Positions 9,397-17,976 of a stretch of 64,000 bases of DNA are shown one piece after another. Both the position numbers and the translations under genes were made by a program. The notes below the pieces were generated by a model that was not told the origin of the DNA, searched no databases, and saw only the letters and a list, made by a program, of their open reading frames with translations. The stretch comes from Leptospira montravelensis (lineage in GTDB: Bacteria > Spirochaetota > Leptospiria > Leptospirales > Leptospiraceae). The stretch covers positions 682,001 to 746,000 of the forward strand of contig NZ_RQFO01000004.1 in NCBI RefSeq assembly GCF_004770045.1, written 5' to 3'. Positions within the stretch are counted from its first letter, which is position 1. Every line of letters starts with the position of its first letter.

Positions 9397-11744
9397 ACAC
9401 TCTAACAAAACAATCATTACTAATCAGAATGACAGCCATTCCAGAAGAGAATGGTTGGAAAAGAAAACTGATTTTAGGGGTTCGGGTTCTCCTTGTATCC
9501 ATACATCGATTTATGAAAGATGATTGTCTTATCATTGGATCAAGTCTTGCCTACACTACCATCGTTACCCTCATCCCAACTCTAACGGTTGCCCTAGCAC
9601 TGATTACCGTAGCATCGGGAATCCAAACAAGACAGGGAGAAATGGTAGATGATATCAATGCCTACCTACTTAGAAATAATATCCAATTTGATATCACTCC
9701 TTATCTTGATACACTAACAGACATTATATCAACTGCTTCTCAAATTGGAGCCGTAGGTTTTGTTGTTTTTATTTTTTCTGCAACTGCAGTTTTAAGATCT
9801 CTAGAAAAAGCCTTCCATATCATTTGGAAAATTGACCTTCACAGAAATGTGATTAATAAATTTGTATTTTACTTTTTCCTAATTTCTTTTGGCCCCCTAC
9901 TTTTTGTTGTTGGGAAAAATATCACAGATAAAATTTCCGATTCGGTTCGCCCGCCTCATTTAAAGTCTATTGTTTCCACCAAACAAGGGGAACTATGGGT
10001 GGCCGGTGAAAAAGGAAATATAGGAACCATCAAAGAACTCAATAAATCCATTTCTTTTATTCCCAATTCAAGTATTGATTTTGAAAACATGCTCTGCGTT
10101 GATTTTGATACTGTGGAAACTGGGACCTGTAAAAAACCAGATATCACAAAAGAAAATTTTTTTAGAATTCGAAGTGTTGGAAATGACTTATTTACCATTT
10201 CCGAAGACGGAACTTTTTTATATTCCAACGATTTAGGTAAATCTTGGAAACTTCATTCATTAAAAGGAATTACTATTTCAGATTTTGGTGCTATCGATTT
10301 TGACACTTTATTCATTCTTACCAAAGACACTCGCACACTTCGTTATGAAATAGGGAAAACTTTAAAAGAAATCAAACGTTTCACAGATCCTAATATCACA
10401 CCAATTCGTGTTAGATTCTTTACGGAAAAAGATGGGTTTATCTTGGACCGGGAAGGAAGGTTGTGGAAAACAAGCGATGGAGGAACCACTTTTTTCCCAC
10501 AGGAAATTTCTCCCAAACCATTAAATGATATTGCCTTCCTTTCTAGAAATGTAGGTTTTTTAGTCGGAGATAATGGAGCTATCTTCAAAACTACTGATGG
10601 AGGATATACCTGGAGCGATTTAAGTCACAGAAAATATTCTTATGAAAGGGTATGGGTATTCACCTCTCCCAAAAAACAGGATTATGACATCTTCATCTTA
10701 ACTTCGCTCGGTGACATTTTACTATCCGAAGACGAAGGAGAAAATTGGTCTACCGCTTATAAAGGAAAAGAGGGAATGATTCTCGATATGATTTTACTCT
10801 CCAAAAAAGCAAAGGATATGGAATTGCCATTAGACGGATCCAATTTGCCTCTGGAAGATGGAATCGAAATCGAATCACAAAATGAAGCAGAAACTCTCAA
10901 CGAAGGAATGTTAGGCATTGTTGGTGTAGGTGAATTTAATAAAATCATTCGAGTTGAGGAAGATGAGAAAGGTCAAACCATTTGGAAAAAATACCAAGGT
11001 GGAAAAAGGTTTTTCTCTTTGTATTCAATCTTTCAAATCCTCCTTCCTCTCCTTGCCCTTTGGCTTTTCTTTTTATTAATTTTTAATATCATCCCCAATA
11101 CGAAAGTCCCGATCAAAGCCTCCTCGATTGGAGCTGCGGTTACAGGGATCATTCTTATCATTTTCTTTTGGGGATTTATCAATATCTATCTAACTTCCTT
11201 TACCGAAAAAACGATGTTAGTGTATAAAGCTCTGGCAGCAATCCCCATTGCCCTTCTTGCGATTTACTCTATCTCACTCATCATTTTATATGGTGCGGAA
11301 GTCACGGCTACTTTACAATTTCCTGATCGTTATATCCTTCCGAAACATCCTTTTGAAGATATAGATAGTAATCGATCGTATGAGTTCTACAAAACCATCC
11401 AAGTATTGACAATCACCTACGACCACCAGTTAAAAAATGGGGAACTTATCAAATTATCAAATCTGAGAAAAACACTTTTGATGCCAGAAAAAGAGTTAAA
11501 TGACATTCTTGAAAAATTAAATGGAGCAAAACTTTTAGAAATCACTGAAGACAAAAGGATAGCGCCCGTAAAACTAAAAGAACAAATCGATTTGGTAGCA
11601 TTGTATGAAGAAACTTCTAGTTTTAAATTAGGTGCACCGAAAGACCTAATGAAAGTTTCACCCAAACTGAAAGAAAGTTTAAATCAGATAGAGGAAAAAT
11701 TAAAAGAGGAATTAAAGAAGATCTCTTTTAAAGATTTGGTTTAA
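9393..11744 (+). CDS. YihY/BrkB (UPF0761) family membrane protein with Asp-box propeller insertion
   Basis: The 783-residue protein is a UPF0761/BrkB family inner-membrane protein split by a large soluble insert. The N-terminal membrane part (about 35-190) has SSLAYTTIVTLIPTLTVALAL and FSATAVLRSLEKAFHIIW; the second membrane part (about 535-690) has the family's NIIPNTKVPIKASSIGA. Between them, about residues 195-535, lies a beta-propeller-like region with Asp-box (BNR/YCF48-like) motifs SNDLGKSW, TSDGGTTF, TTDGGYTW and SEDEGENW. Topology suggests the propeller faces the periplasm, which is inference. A C-terminal tail of about 90 residues looks like a winged-helix or helical domain. Usual family length is near 300-450, so the insert is the oddity. 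The ATG overlaps the upstream stop (ATGA); it is the last gene of the operon. Confidence 0.87.
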   Translation: MNTLTKQSLLIRMTAIPEENGWKRKLILGVRVLLVSIHRFMKDDCLIIGSSLAYTTIVTLIPTLTVALALITVASGIQTRQGEMVDDINAYLLRNNIQFDITPYLDTLTDIISTASQIGAVGFVVFIFSATAVLRSLEKAFHIIWKIDLHRNVINKFVFYFFLISFGPLLFVVGKNITDKISDSVRPPHLKSIVSTKQGELWVAGEKGNIGTIKELNKSISFIPNSSIDFENMLCVDFDTVETGTCKKPDITKENFFRIRSVGNDLFTISEDGTFLYSNDLGKSWKLHSLKGITISDFGAIDFDTLFILTKDTRTLRYEIGKTLKEIKRFTDPNITPIRVRFFTEKDGFILDREGRLWKTSDGGTTFFPQEISPKPLNDIAFLSRNVGFLVGDNGAIFKTTDGGYTWSDLSHRKYSYERVWVFTSPKKQDYDIFILTSLGDILLSEDEGENWSTAYKGKEGMILDMILLSKKAKDMELPLDGSNLPLEDGIEIESQNEAETLNEGMLGIVGVGEFNKIIRVEEDEKGQTIWKKYQGGKRFFSLYSIFQILLPLLALWLFFLLIFNIIPNTKVPIKASSIGAAVTGIILIIFFWGFINIYLTSFTEKTMLVYKALAAIPIALLAIYSISLIILYGAEVTATLQFPDRYILPKHPFEDIDSNRSYEFYKTIQVLTITYDHQLKNGELIKLSNLRKTLLMPEKELNDILEKLNGAKLLEITEDKRIAPVKLKEQIDLVALYEETSSFKLGAPKDLMKVSPKLKESLNQIEEKLKEELKKISFKDLV

Positions 11745-11824
11745 GTCGATAAAAATGAAAGGAATTTCTTTTTATTTAGGTTAGTGAACTTTAGCCTATC
11801 TGGCGTAAGGTGAAAGGCTAACAT

Positions 11825-12307
11825 TTACAGATAAGGATTTTTTTTCACTGGCGGAAGTGAGGCAGACATTTGTTTGTAAATCTCTTCTGCAAGCCCCATA
11901 GATTCATTTTGAGAAATGTTCTTCGCATACTCATCGTATAACATATCTTCAAAAATTTCTTCCGCATAACCACCATCGATCATTTTTTCTTTATGGATGG
12001 TGTTTTTCATTTCTTTTAACATCATCTTCACAAAAACCGATTCAAATTCTACTGATGCATCATAAAGTTTTTTTCTATAAGGATCTTCTTTAATTTCTTC
12101 ACGAATGTTTTGTGGAACTCGGAGAGAAGAGGAACTCACCTTCCCCATAATTTCTTCATGAGTTTCTAGTAGATTTTGAAAATCCGAGATCCCATCTTTT
12201 TTCAGTGGTTTTATTTCGTCTGAATATGCTTTCATCCGGTTCAGGATGGATTCGTCCTGGGAACGGCTCAGTCTTCCGGAATAGTCTTGGATTTTGTGAA
12301 TGTCCAT
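11825..12307 (-). CDS. flgJ: Rod-binding protein, FlgJ N-terminal domain type
   Basis: This 160-residue protein matches only the rod-binding domain of FlgJ, with the region YDASVEFESVFVKMMLKEMKNT, then GGYAEEIFEDMLYDEYAKNISQNESMGLAEEIYKQM. FlgJ caps the growing flagellar rod; in enterobacteria a C-terminal muramidase opens the murein, and that domain is missing here, as in other spirochaetes and in many alpha-proteobacteria. A separate hydrolase must then do the job if it is needed. It is the last gene of flgG-flgA-flgH-flgI-flgJ, 35 bases after flgI. The Shine-Dalgarno is weak. Confidence 0.83.
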   Translation of the reverse strand: MDIHKIQDYSGRLSRSQDESILNRMKAYSDEIKPLKKDGISDFQNLLETHEEIMGKVSSSSLRVPQNIREEIKEDPYRKKLYDASVEFESVFVKMMLKEMKNTIHKEKMIDGGYAEEIFEDMLYDEYAKNISQNESMGLAEEIYKQMSASLPPVKKNPYL

Positions 12308-12342
12308 ATTATGTCTTCTAAATCTATCGGCAGAATTTCCAA

Positions 12343-13491
12343 TTACTGAATCACAAGTTCTGCTTTTAAAGCTCCTTGTTTTTTCAAAGCCTCTAAAATC
12401 GAAATAATGTCCCGCGTGGAAGCTCCGACTTTATTTAAGGCACCCACCACGTCCGAAACTTGGGTAGTTTCCTTTAAAACAAAAACAGATTCACCCTTAC
12501 CTTCTTCTTGGATGGGGAAAAAATACCGCGCCTTGTCTCTATTCGCAATTTGGATGGTTAATCCTTGTTGGGAAATGGCCACTTCATCAATGGGAATGTT
12601 TGCACCCATCACAATGGTTCCCGTCCTTTCGTTGATCACAACCCGTGCGACAGGAGAAGAATTGACTGTTAAATTCTCTAACCGGGAAAGAAAGGCCAAA
12701 TCTAGTTTGGGTTCCCCCGTTGCCATTTCTCCTGTGGAAGTTTGGCCGGAAGTTTTTAATGGAAGGGGAACAAGGACTTCTGTGGGTGATACTACTTCGG
12801 GAGTTACTTGAAGTTCGGCGGTGATGACATCCACAATCGCACCCATCGTTGTATAATCTTTTTCGAGGAGTGTGAGTTTAACCGATTTTGTTACAGGGGC
12901 ATTGGGAACCGATTTTTCCAAAATGGCTCCCATAGGAACAAGGGCGGTATTGGATCCGGATTTTTTATCAGCACCACCACGTTTTTTCTCTTTTCCACCA
13001 AACGCAAGTACGCCGGAAGCAACAGCAATGGTTTCTCCATTCCCCGCCTTTAGTGGAGATTGTAAAAGCACTCCACCCTCAAGAGAACGTGCATCTCCCA
13101 GAGACGAAACCAAAACATCAATTTTATCCCCTTCTTTAAGGTTCACAGGAACATTGGCAGTGATAAGAACAGATGCTGTGTTTTTGGCATCTCTTAGATT
13201 CTTTTTGGTATTCACACCAAGACCGGCAAGGTAATTTTGTAAGGCCTCTTCCGTGAGTGGATTTTTTGTATCCCCTGTTCCGTTAAGACCTACCACAAGA
13301 CCAAATCCAGTCAGTTGGTTTTCCCGCACGGCATCAATCCGCACTAAATCTTTTAGTCTAGTTTCTACAGCAAAACTAGGGAGAGTTGCAAAGAGAAAGA
13401 TGGCAAGTGCCACGAAAGGATTTGCAAAAAAACGGAAAATTTCAATTTTTAACTCTTGGTTCGATGATCGATTTTCTTTCAAAATAGGCAT
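12343..13491 (-). CDS. flgI: Flagellar P-ring protein FlgI
   Basis: The 382-residue protein is a full-length FlgI, the periplasmic P-ring subunit. It shows an N-terminal hydrophobic export signal ending near ATLPSFAVE, then the family's RLKDLVRIDAVRENQLTGFGLVVGLNGTGD, VLITANVPVNLKEGDKIDVLVSSLGDARSLEGG, and the C-terminal VGALNKVGASTRDIISILEALKKQGAL. The ATG is 6 bases after the flgH stop, with AAGAGA between, so the genes are coupled. The signal peptide has a longer n-region than usual, so a start further in is possible. Borrelia and Treponema lack P- and L-ring genes; Leptospira keeps them although its flagella stay in the periplasm. Confidence 0.95.
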   Translation of the reverse strand: MPILKENRSSNQELKIEIFRFFANPFVALAIFLFATLPSFAVETRLKDLVRIDAVRENQLTGFGLVVGLNGTGDTKNPLTEEALQNYLAGLGVNTKKNLRDAKNTASVLITANVPVNLKEGDKIDVLVSSLGDARSLEGGVLLQSPLKAGNGETIAVASGVLAFGGKEKKRGGADKKSGSNTALVPMGAILEKSVPNAPVTKSVKLTLLEKDYTTMGAIVDVITAELQVTPEVVSPTEVLVPLPLKTSGQTSTGEMATGEPKLDLAFLSRLENLTVNSSPVARVVINERTGTIVMGANIPIDEVAISQQGLTIQIANRDKARYFFPIQEEGKGESVFVLKETTQVSDVVGALNKVGASTRDIISILEALKKQGALKAELVIQ

Positions 13492-13497
13492 TGTCTC

Positions 13498-14256
13498 TTA
13501 CTCACTTTCACCTAAGAGTCGTTTGATATTCTTTAAAATGATTTCTTGTTTTTCTTGTTCCGATAGTTCTGCTTTTTCAGTTACTGTTCCATCGGGATTT
13601 GTGATCCGTTTCATTTGGATGTTCGGATTTGTTAATTCCTTAGGATTTAAAGTACCTTGGTATTCCACTCTTAGGTTGGCAATGAGATCACTCGAAATAA
13701 AACGGTTTTTATCCAAATCTTCTGGAGAAATGGTACCCGACAAACGAAGGTTAATCCTCTCTTCCGAAAGATTAAACACCTTACTTCCCTCAAGTTCCAA
13801 ATTTCCGGTTCCTGGATCAATTCCTGTAACAAGGACTGCCATCACTCCTACCACTTTGCCTTGGGATTTGGATTTTCCCACTTTGGAACGCATATAAGTT
13901 GAGTTCGAATTATAAGCGGGGAGATCCGGGACTAACTTTTTATCGGGAACGGTTTTGATATCATTGTCAAAAGTAGCTTTGTATTCCGATTCATATTCCA
14001 CACGAAGTCCGTTTTTCAAAACCACCTTAACTACAGTTCCTGGTTGGATGGTTTTCGGATACGAATATGGATCTTTGTCTTTCCATAAAGAATCCGCAGC
14101 GGAAAGAGAAATGCCTGTGAAAGTCAATAAACCAAGAATTGCCAACTCAAAAAAGAAAATCAGAATTTTTCTGGTTACTGATGGTGTCTTCGGGGAACTT
14201 AGTTTTGCATCTCTGTTCCTACTTAATTTTGACTTGGGATTTTTCTTTAGATTCAT
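13498..14256 (-). CDS. flgH: Flagellar L-ring protein FlgH
   Basis: The 252-residue protein is FlgH-like: SLWKDKDPYSYPKTIQPGTVV near the start of the mature part, and the ring core MAVLVTGIDPGTGNLELEGSKVFNLSEERINLRLSGTISPEDLDKNRFISSDLIANLRVEYQG. FlgH normally is an outer-membrane lipoprotein forming the L-ring. Here the export signal (RKILIFFFELAILGLLTFTGISLSAAD) has no cysteine, and the whole protein contains none, so it cannot be lipidated. This fits a periplasmic filament that does not cross the outer membrane. It lies between flgA (6 bases) and flgI in the ring operon. The long charged N-terminus ahead of the signal could mean a later start. Confidence 0.9.
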   Translation of the reverse strand: MNLKKNPKSKLSRNRDAKLSSPKTPSVTRKILIFFFELAILGLLTFTGISLSAADSLWKDKDPYSYPKTIQPGTVVKVVLKNGLRVEYESEYKATFDNDIKTVPDKKLVPDLPAYNSNSTYMRSKVGKSKSQGKVVGVMAVLVTGIDPGTGNLELEGSKVFNLSEERINLRLSGTISPEDLDKNRFISSDLIANLRVEYQGTLNPKELTNPNIQMKRITNPDGTVTEKAELSEQEKQEIILKNIKRLLGESE

Positions 14257-14262
14257 AAAATC

Positions 14263-15213
14263 TTATATCTCTTCCAGAAGGCAGATCCCTTCGTTTTGGA
14301 CTTTGGCTTTTAAAATTTTCTGTGATGCCAAATTGAGGACAGGGATTTCATCGCCTCGGTTTCCTGAGGCAAGTGCCCTTGTTTTGATTTTTAATAATAA
14401 ATTTCCAGCAGTATAAACAAGTTGTACTTCTTGTCCCCTTTCAATGGTGTGTAAAGTCCTTACTTGTTTTTTTTCAATGGTCGTATCACTAGTAAGAGCA
14501 CCAAGAGCCGTTTTGCCGACAGGACTTTCTTCCACATATTCCCTGTTATGGTCTGCTGTAAAAAATGAGCGTAGTTCTACATCTTCTTCCGTTAGCACTG
14601 TCTTTGCAGGAATTTCTCGTGTCGTAAAGTATGCCTTTTTCTTTTCTTCAATTAAAAAAGGAACCGATTCCGAATGGATCATCTTTCCTTCAAAATAATA
14701 GTCCAAAGGAAAAAGACGTTTTCCTCCGTGTAGAGTGCGACCCGTATTACGCCAAACGAGTTTGGTTCCGGAGATTGTTTGAATAGATTCTTTTTCTGAA
14801 CTCAATCGAAACAAATCTCCATCCTCACCAATCGTCTGTTCTACGGATTCCTTTAAGTCCTTCCAGAGAGAACGTTCCAATTCTTTTTTGGAAACAGTAG
14901 TCGTTTTGGGGAGTAAAATGCCCGCGTTACCCATTACTTCAAATGAAACAGCTTCTTCCGATTCTTTTGTTTCTGCAATGTAACGAGAATTCAAAATACC
15001 CACCAAAGATTCTGGTGTGAGAATTTTCGGTGATTGTAAATTTTGAAAGAGGATTGGGTTCCAATTTCCTTTCCAGTTGGTAAAATCAGAAAGACGAATC
15101 TCACCCGCACCCACAATGGTTTTGGGTTTTAAGTAGAGTCGAAAGTCTTTTGCACTTGCCACGATGGGCAAAGAAAAACCAAAACTAAAAAGGACGAGGA
15201 ACCAAACTTTCAT
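14263..15213 (-). CDS. flgA: Flagellar P-ring assembly chaperone FlgA
   Basis: The 316-residue protein has a signal peptide (MKVWFLVLFSFGFSLPIVASA) and the C-terminal SAF/FlgA domain: YFTTREIPAKTVLTEEDVELR, VGKTALGALTSDTTIEKKQVR, VQLVYTAGNLLLKIKTRALASGNRGDEIPVLNLASQKILKAKV. FlgA is the periplasmic chaperone needed for P-ring assembly. The region before the SAF domain (about 25-190) is long and less recognisable. The start overlaps the flgG stop (TAATG), indicating coupled translation. Its presence next to flgH and flgI argues that these ring genes are functional rather than relics. Confidence 0.9.
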   Translation of the reverse strand: MKVWFLVLFSFGFSLPIVASAKDFRLYLKPKTIVGAGEIRLSDFTNWKGNWNPILFQNLQSPKILTPESLVGILNSRYIAETKESEEAVSFEVMGNAGILLPKTTTVSKKELERSLWKDLKESVEQTIGEDGDLFRLSSEKESIQTISGTKLVWRNTGRTLHGGKRLFPLDYYFEGKMIHSESVPFLIEEKKKAYFTTREIPAKTVLTEEDVELRSFFTADHNREYVEESPVGKTALGALTSDTTIEKKQVRTLHTIERGQEVQLVYTAGNLLLKIKTRALASGNRGDEIPVLNLASQKILKAKVQNEGICLLEEI

Positions 15214-16010
15214 TAACGTTTCAAACCAATGGCCGTAGAAAGCATGTTATCCGAGGTTTGGATGGTTTTGGAATTCGATTCGTAGGCCCTTTGTGCCACA
15301 ATCATATTCACCATCTCTTCTACGATCTTTACGTTACTCATTTCCAAGAAACCTTGTAAAACACTACCATACCCTTCTTGGGAAGGCATACCTGGAATTT
15401 CAGGACCAGATGCCACAGTTTCACGGAACAAGTTTTTCCCTACAGCTTGGAGTCCGGCTGGGTTTACAAATCGGTAGAGTTCCAATTGGCCGATGGTTGT
15501 GGGACGAATGTCATTGCCGATTTTAACGGTAACTTCTCCCTCTTCCGAAACCATAAGGGTATTTAGGATTGCGTTTTCTGGTAAAATGATTGGTGGTTCG
15601 AGTAAGTAACCGTTAGAGGTCACCACTTGTTGGTTGGAATCAATTTTGTAAGATCCGTCTCTTGAATAAGAGAAAGTTCCGTCTGGCATTTGGATTTTAA
15701 AAAAAGCCATTTCACCTGTTAGGGCTAGGTCTAGTTTGTTTCCTGTGGCTTGGAAAGATCCAATCTCGAATAACTTCTGTGTGGCGGCGACTTTTACCCC
15801 ATGGCCCACATTCACACCAGTAGGAATTTCGGAAACAGAGGTGGCTGGAGTTCCCGCAAGCACTTGGTGTTGGTACACTAAATCTTCGAAGTCCACACGA
15901 TTCTTTTTGAAACCTGTGGTGTTTACGTTGGCCAAGTTGTTGGCAACCGTATCAATATGGAATTGTTGGGCAATCATCCCGGTAGCACCGGTCCAAAGGG
16001 ATCGCATCAT
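15213..16010 (-). CDS. flgG: Flagellar distal rod protein FlgG
   Basis: The 265-residue protein is Flg[46 protein letters not shown] at the N-terminus and GSVLQGFLEMSNVKIVEEMVNMIVAQRAYESNSKTIQTSDNML at the C-terminus, both diagnostic for the distal rod. It forms the drive-shaft of the periplasmic flagellum and is exported by the flagellar secretion system. Two ATGs are adjacent at 16010 and 16007; a GAGGTG ribosome-binding site about 7-10 bases upstream serves either. It is the first gene of flgG-A-H-I-J. A sequence resembling a sigma-28 promoter lies at 16033-16059. Confidence 0.95.
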   Translation of the reverse strand: MMRSLWTGATGMIAQQFHIDTVANNLANVNTTGFKKNRVDFEDLVYQHQVLAGTPATSVSEIPTGVNVGHGVKVAATQKLFEIGSFQATGNKLDLALTGEMAFFKIQMPDGTFSYSRDGSYKIDSNQQVVTSNGYLLEPPIILPENAILNTLMVSEEGEVTVKIGNDIRPTTIGQLELYRFVNPAGLQAVGKNLFRETVASGPEIPGMPSQEGYGSVLQGFLEMSNVKIVEEMVNMIVAQRAYESNSKTIQTSDNMLSTAIGLKR

Positions 16011-16032
16011 AAAAAGGCACCTCTACAGCTTC

Positions 16033-16059
16033 CTATCGGTAGAGTTCAAAAAAAGCTAA
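16033..16059 (-). promoter_or_regulatory. Candidate sigma-28 (FliA) promoter of the flgG operon
   Basis: Reading the minus strand, TTAGCTTT - 11 bases - ACCGATAG resembles the FliA consensus TAAAGTTT-N11-GCCGATAA, matching 5 of 8 and 6 of 8 positions with exact spacing. It ends about 23 bases before the flgG ATG. The match was found by eye, without a score or a background estimate. Confidence 0.5.
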
Positions 16060-16082
16060 GTGTCTTTTTTTCTAATTATGTC

Positions 16083-16526
16083 TTATTTTCCAGTGCTTCC
16101 AAACCCGCCGGTTCCCCTTTCTGTGGCAGAAAGTTCTGTTACCACTTGGATTGGAAGCTGTGCCACTGCTTGGAAGACAATTTGGGCCACCCGAGTTCCG
16201 GGCTCCAAAACAAAGTCGGCCCCACTCAAGTTCAGTAGTGGAATGAGAATTTCTCCCCGGTAATCAGAATCGATGGTTCCTGGGGTATTTGGCATCATAA
16301 TTCGGTTCTTTGTGGAAAATCCACTCCTTGGTCGAATTTGGCCTTCGTATCCTTCCGGGATCGCCATGGCAAGTCCTGTAGGAACAAAGACCACTTCCCC
16401 TTTCGGCAGGATGAGGTTTTCAGAAAGGCAAACCGACAAATCCATTCCTGCAGAACCAGAGGTTTTGTATTCAGGGACCACTGCTCCCTCTTTTAAAATC
16501 TGAATATGAATTTCAGGTAATTTCAT
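16083..16526 (-). CDS. dut: Deoxyuridine 5'-triphosphate nucleotidohydrolase (dUTPase)
   Basis: The 147-residue enzyme is a homotrimeric dUTPase that hydrolyses dUTP to dUMP and pyrophosphate, keeping uracil out of DNA and feeding thymidylate synthesis. All five motifs are visible: SAGMDLSV (1), RPRSGFSTKN (2), NTPGTIDSDYRGEI (3), ALVAQIVF-like RVAQIVFQAV (4) and the P-loop-like RGTGGFGSTGK (5). I chose the ATG at 16526 because AAAGGA lies five bases ahead; an ATG seven codons upstream has no such site. It follows the M16 protease gene by about 125 bases and may be the last gene of the long rimP operon. Confidence 0.95.
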   Translation of the reverse strand: MKLPEIHIQILKEGAVVPEYKTSGSAGMDLSVCLSENLILPKGEVVFVPTGLAMAIPEGYEGQIRPRSGFSTKNRIMMPNTPGTIDSDYRGEILIPLLNLSGADFVLEPGTRVAQIVFQAVAQLPIQVVTELSATERGTGGFGSTGK

Positions 16527-16652
16527 TTTATCCTTTGTAAACTTCATTTTTCGTTGTTTAGGTTCAAATTAAGCAGGTTCCGTGTTTGAACCTATGGTTT
16601 TGCATCTTCAAATCCAGCGTCTGGCTTCTGGCATCTTTCCAAAGTTTATCGC

Positions 16653-17939
16653 CTAACCACCAAACTGCGTAGGAATTTTGGAAAACTGAGATTCTGACAT
16701 ATCACCCACACAAGACAAATGAACTTTTTTTAAATCAAACAATTGTTTTGCGGATTCATTGATTTCCTCTAAGGTCACTGACTTGATGGATTTCATTCGG
16801 TCTTCCAAAGAAAAATACTTTCCATAGTAGATTTCTTGGAGACCAATATTATTCATTCGGTTTTCGGGAAGTTCATACCCAATGGCAATCGAACCCATTT
16901 GGTTGGACTTTGCATCCGCAAGTTCCGATTTGGAAAATCCATTTTTGGATATACTTTCCAGTTCCTTTAGAATGAGTTCCACACAACGAGCTGCCTTTTC
17001 TTTAGATGTCGCAGAAGAAATAGAAAATAATCCTGTGGTTTTGTAATACGAAGGGAAACTATAAATGCTATAACATAGTCCTTCTTTTTCTCTGATGTTT
17101 TGGAAAAGCCTAGATGCCATTCCCCCACCAAGAATCGTAGAGATGAGTTGGGAGACAGTCACCGTTCGGTAATCCCTTTTGTTTCCATTCACACCAAGCA
17201 TGATATGGAACTGTTCGATTTTACGGCGTTCCAAATGTTTCGAATAACTTTTTTTAGGTGCTGGAATGATAAGTTCTGTAGGATTTTTGCCCTTAGGATT
17301 TTCAAAAGAAAAATATTTGTTTGTTAGGTCTAAGATTTTTTCCCAAGTGAAATTTCCAGATACGGAAATCACCATATTTTTAGGGAAATAGTGTTTTTCA
17401 AAAAAAGTCCGTATGGATTTTTCACTGACCCCAGTGACCGATTTTTTGGTTCCAATGATATCACGGCCGTAAGGTGACTTCCCGAAGATGTTACGAAAAT
17501 AATAATCATAAACAAAATCATCGGGGGCGTCTTCGTAAGAACGCATCTCTTCCATAATGACACCCTTCTCTGTTTGGATGTCTTCTTTACGAAAGAGAGG
17601 ACGAAAGAGCATATCAGAAAGAATTTCAAAAGCGAGTTCCGCTTGGTTTTTGATAGCAACTACGTAGTACTGAGTGTATTCACGGCCAGTGGAACCATTT
17701 AAAATTCCACCCACTCTTTCGATGGATTCAGCAATTTCTTTACTTGTACGTGTTTTTGTGTCTTTAAAGAGCATATGCTCTAAAAAGTGAAAGTATCCAT
17801 GTTCTGAATTGGTTTCGGCAAGACTGCCTTGTTTTAAAAAAACACCCACCCCCATAGAGGATGCGTGTTTCATAGGTTGGAAGAGAACCGTTAACCCATT
17901 GGGTAAAACGGTTCGTTTACACTCGATGACGGATGCCAT
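16653..17939 (-). CDS. M16 family zinc peptidase (insulinase/processing-peptidase type)
   Basis: The 428-residue protein carries the inverted zinc motif HFLEH (residues about 53-57) and the downstream acidic ligand region typical of M16 peptidases, followed by the second M16 half with GGGMASRLFQNIREKEGLCYSIYSF. Single-chain bacterial members of this size are usually soluble and cytoplasmic; no signal peptide is seen. In many bacteria this gene follows pnp, as here, but its substrate is unknown. The start is the ATG at 17939, eight bases after GGGGGGAG. That ribosome-binding site is partly inside a perfect hairpin (17952-17971). Confidence 0.92.
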   Translation of the reverse strand: MASVIECKRTVLPNGLTVLFQPMKHASSMGVGVFLKQGSLAETNSEHGYFHFLEHMLFKDTKTRTSKEIAESIERVGGILNGSTGREYTQYYVVAIKNQAELAFEILSDMLFRPLFRKEDIQTEKGVIMEEMRSYEDAPDDFVYDYYFRNIFGKSPYGRDIIGTKKSVTGVSEKSIRTFFEKHYFPKNMVISVSGNFTWEKILDLTNKYFSFENPKGKNPTELIIPAPKKSYSKHLERRKIEQFHIMLGVNGNKRDYRTVTVSQLISTILGGGMASRLFQNIREKEGLCYSIYSFPSYYKTTGLFSISSATSKEKAARCVELILKELESISKNGFSKSELADAKSNQMGSIAIGYELPENRMNNIGLQEIYYGKYFSLEDRMKSIKSVTLEEINESAKQLFDLKKVHLSCVGDMSESQFSKIPTQFGG

Positions 17940-17951
17940 TGGTTTTACTCC

Positions 17952-17971
17952 CCCCAAACTGTTGTTTGGGG
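17952..17971 (-). promoter_or_regulatory. Hairpin overlapping the ribosome-binding site of the M16 peptidase gene
   Basis: On the minus strand CCCCAAAC-AACA-GTTTGGGG forms a perfect 8-bp stem in the short pnp to M16 spacer. The last four G of the stem are part of the GGGGGGAG Shine-Dalgarno at about 17948-17955. It could limit translation of the peptidase or be an RNA processing site; this is inference. Confidence 0.5.
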
Positions 17972-17976
17972 ACTGT

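Noticed and set aside
11780..11815. Inverted repeat TTAGCC/GGCTAA between brkB-type gene and flgJ as terminator
   Set aside because: Six-base stem with a loop of about 20 and no T-run; too weak to list.
12407..13897. Plus-strand open frames opposite flgI and flgH
   Set aside because: Antisense shadows of clear flagellar genes, without motifs or start signals.
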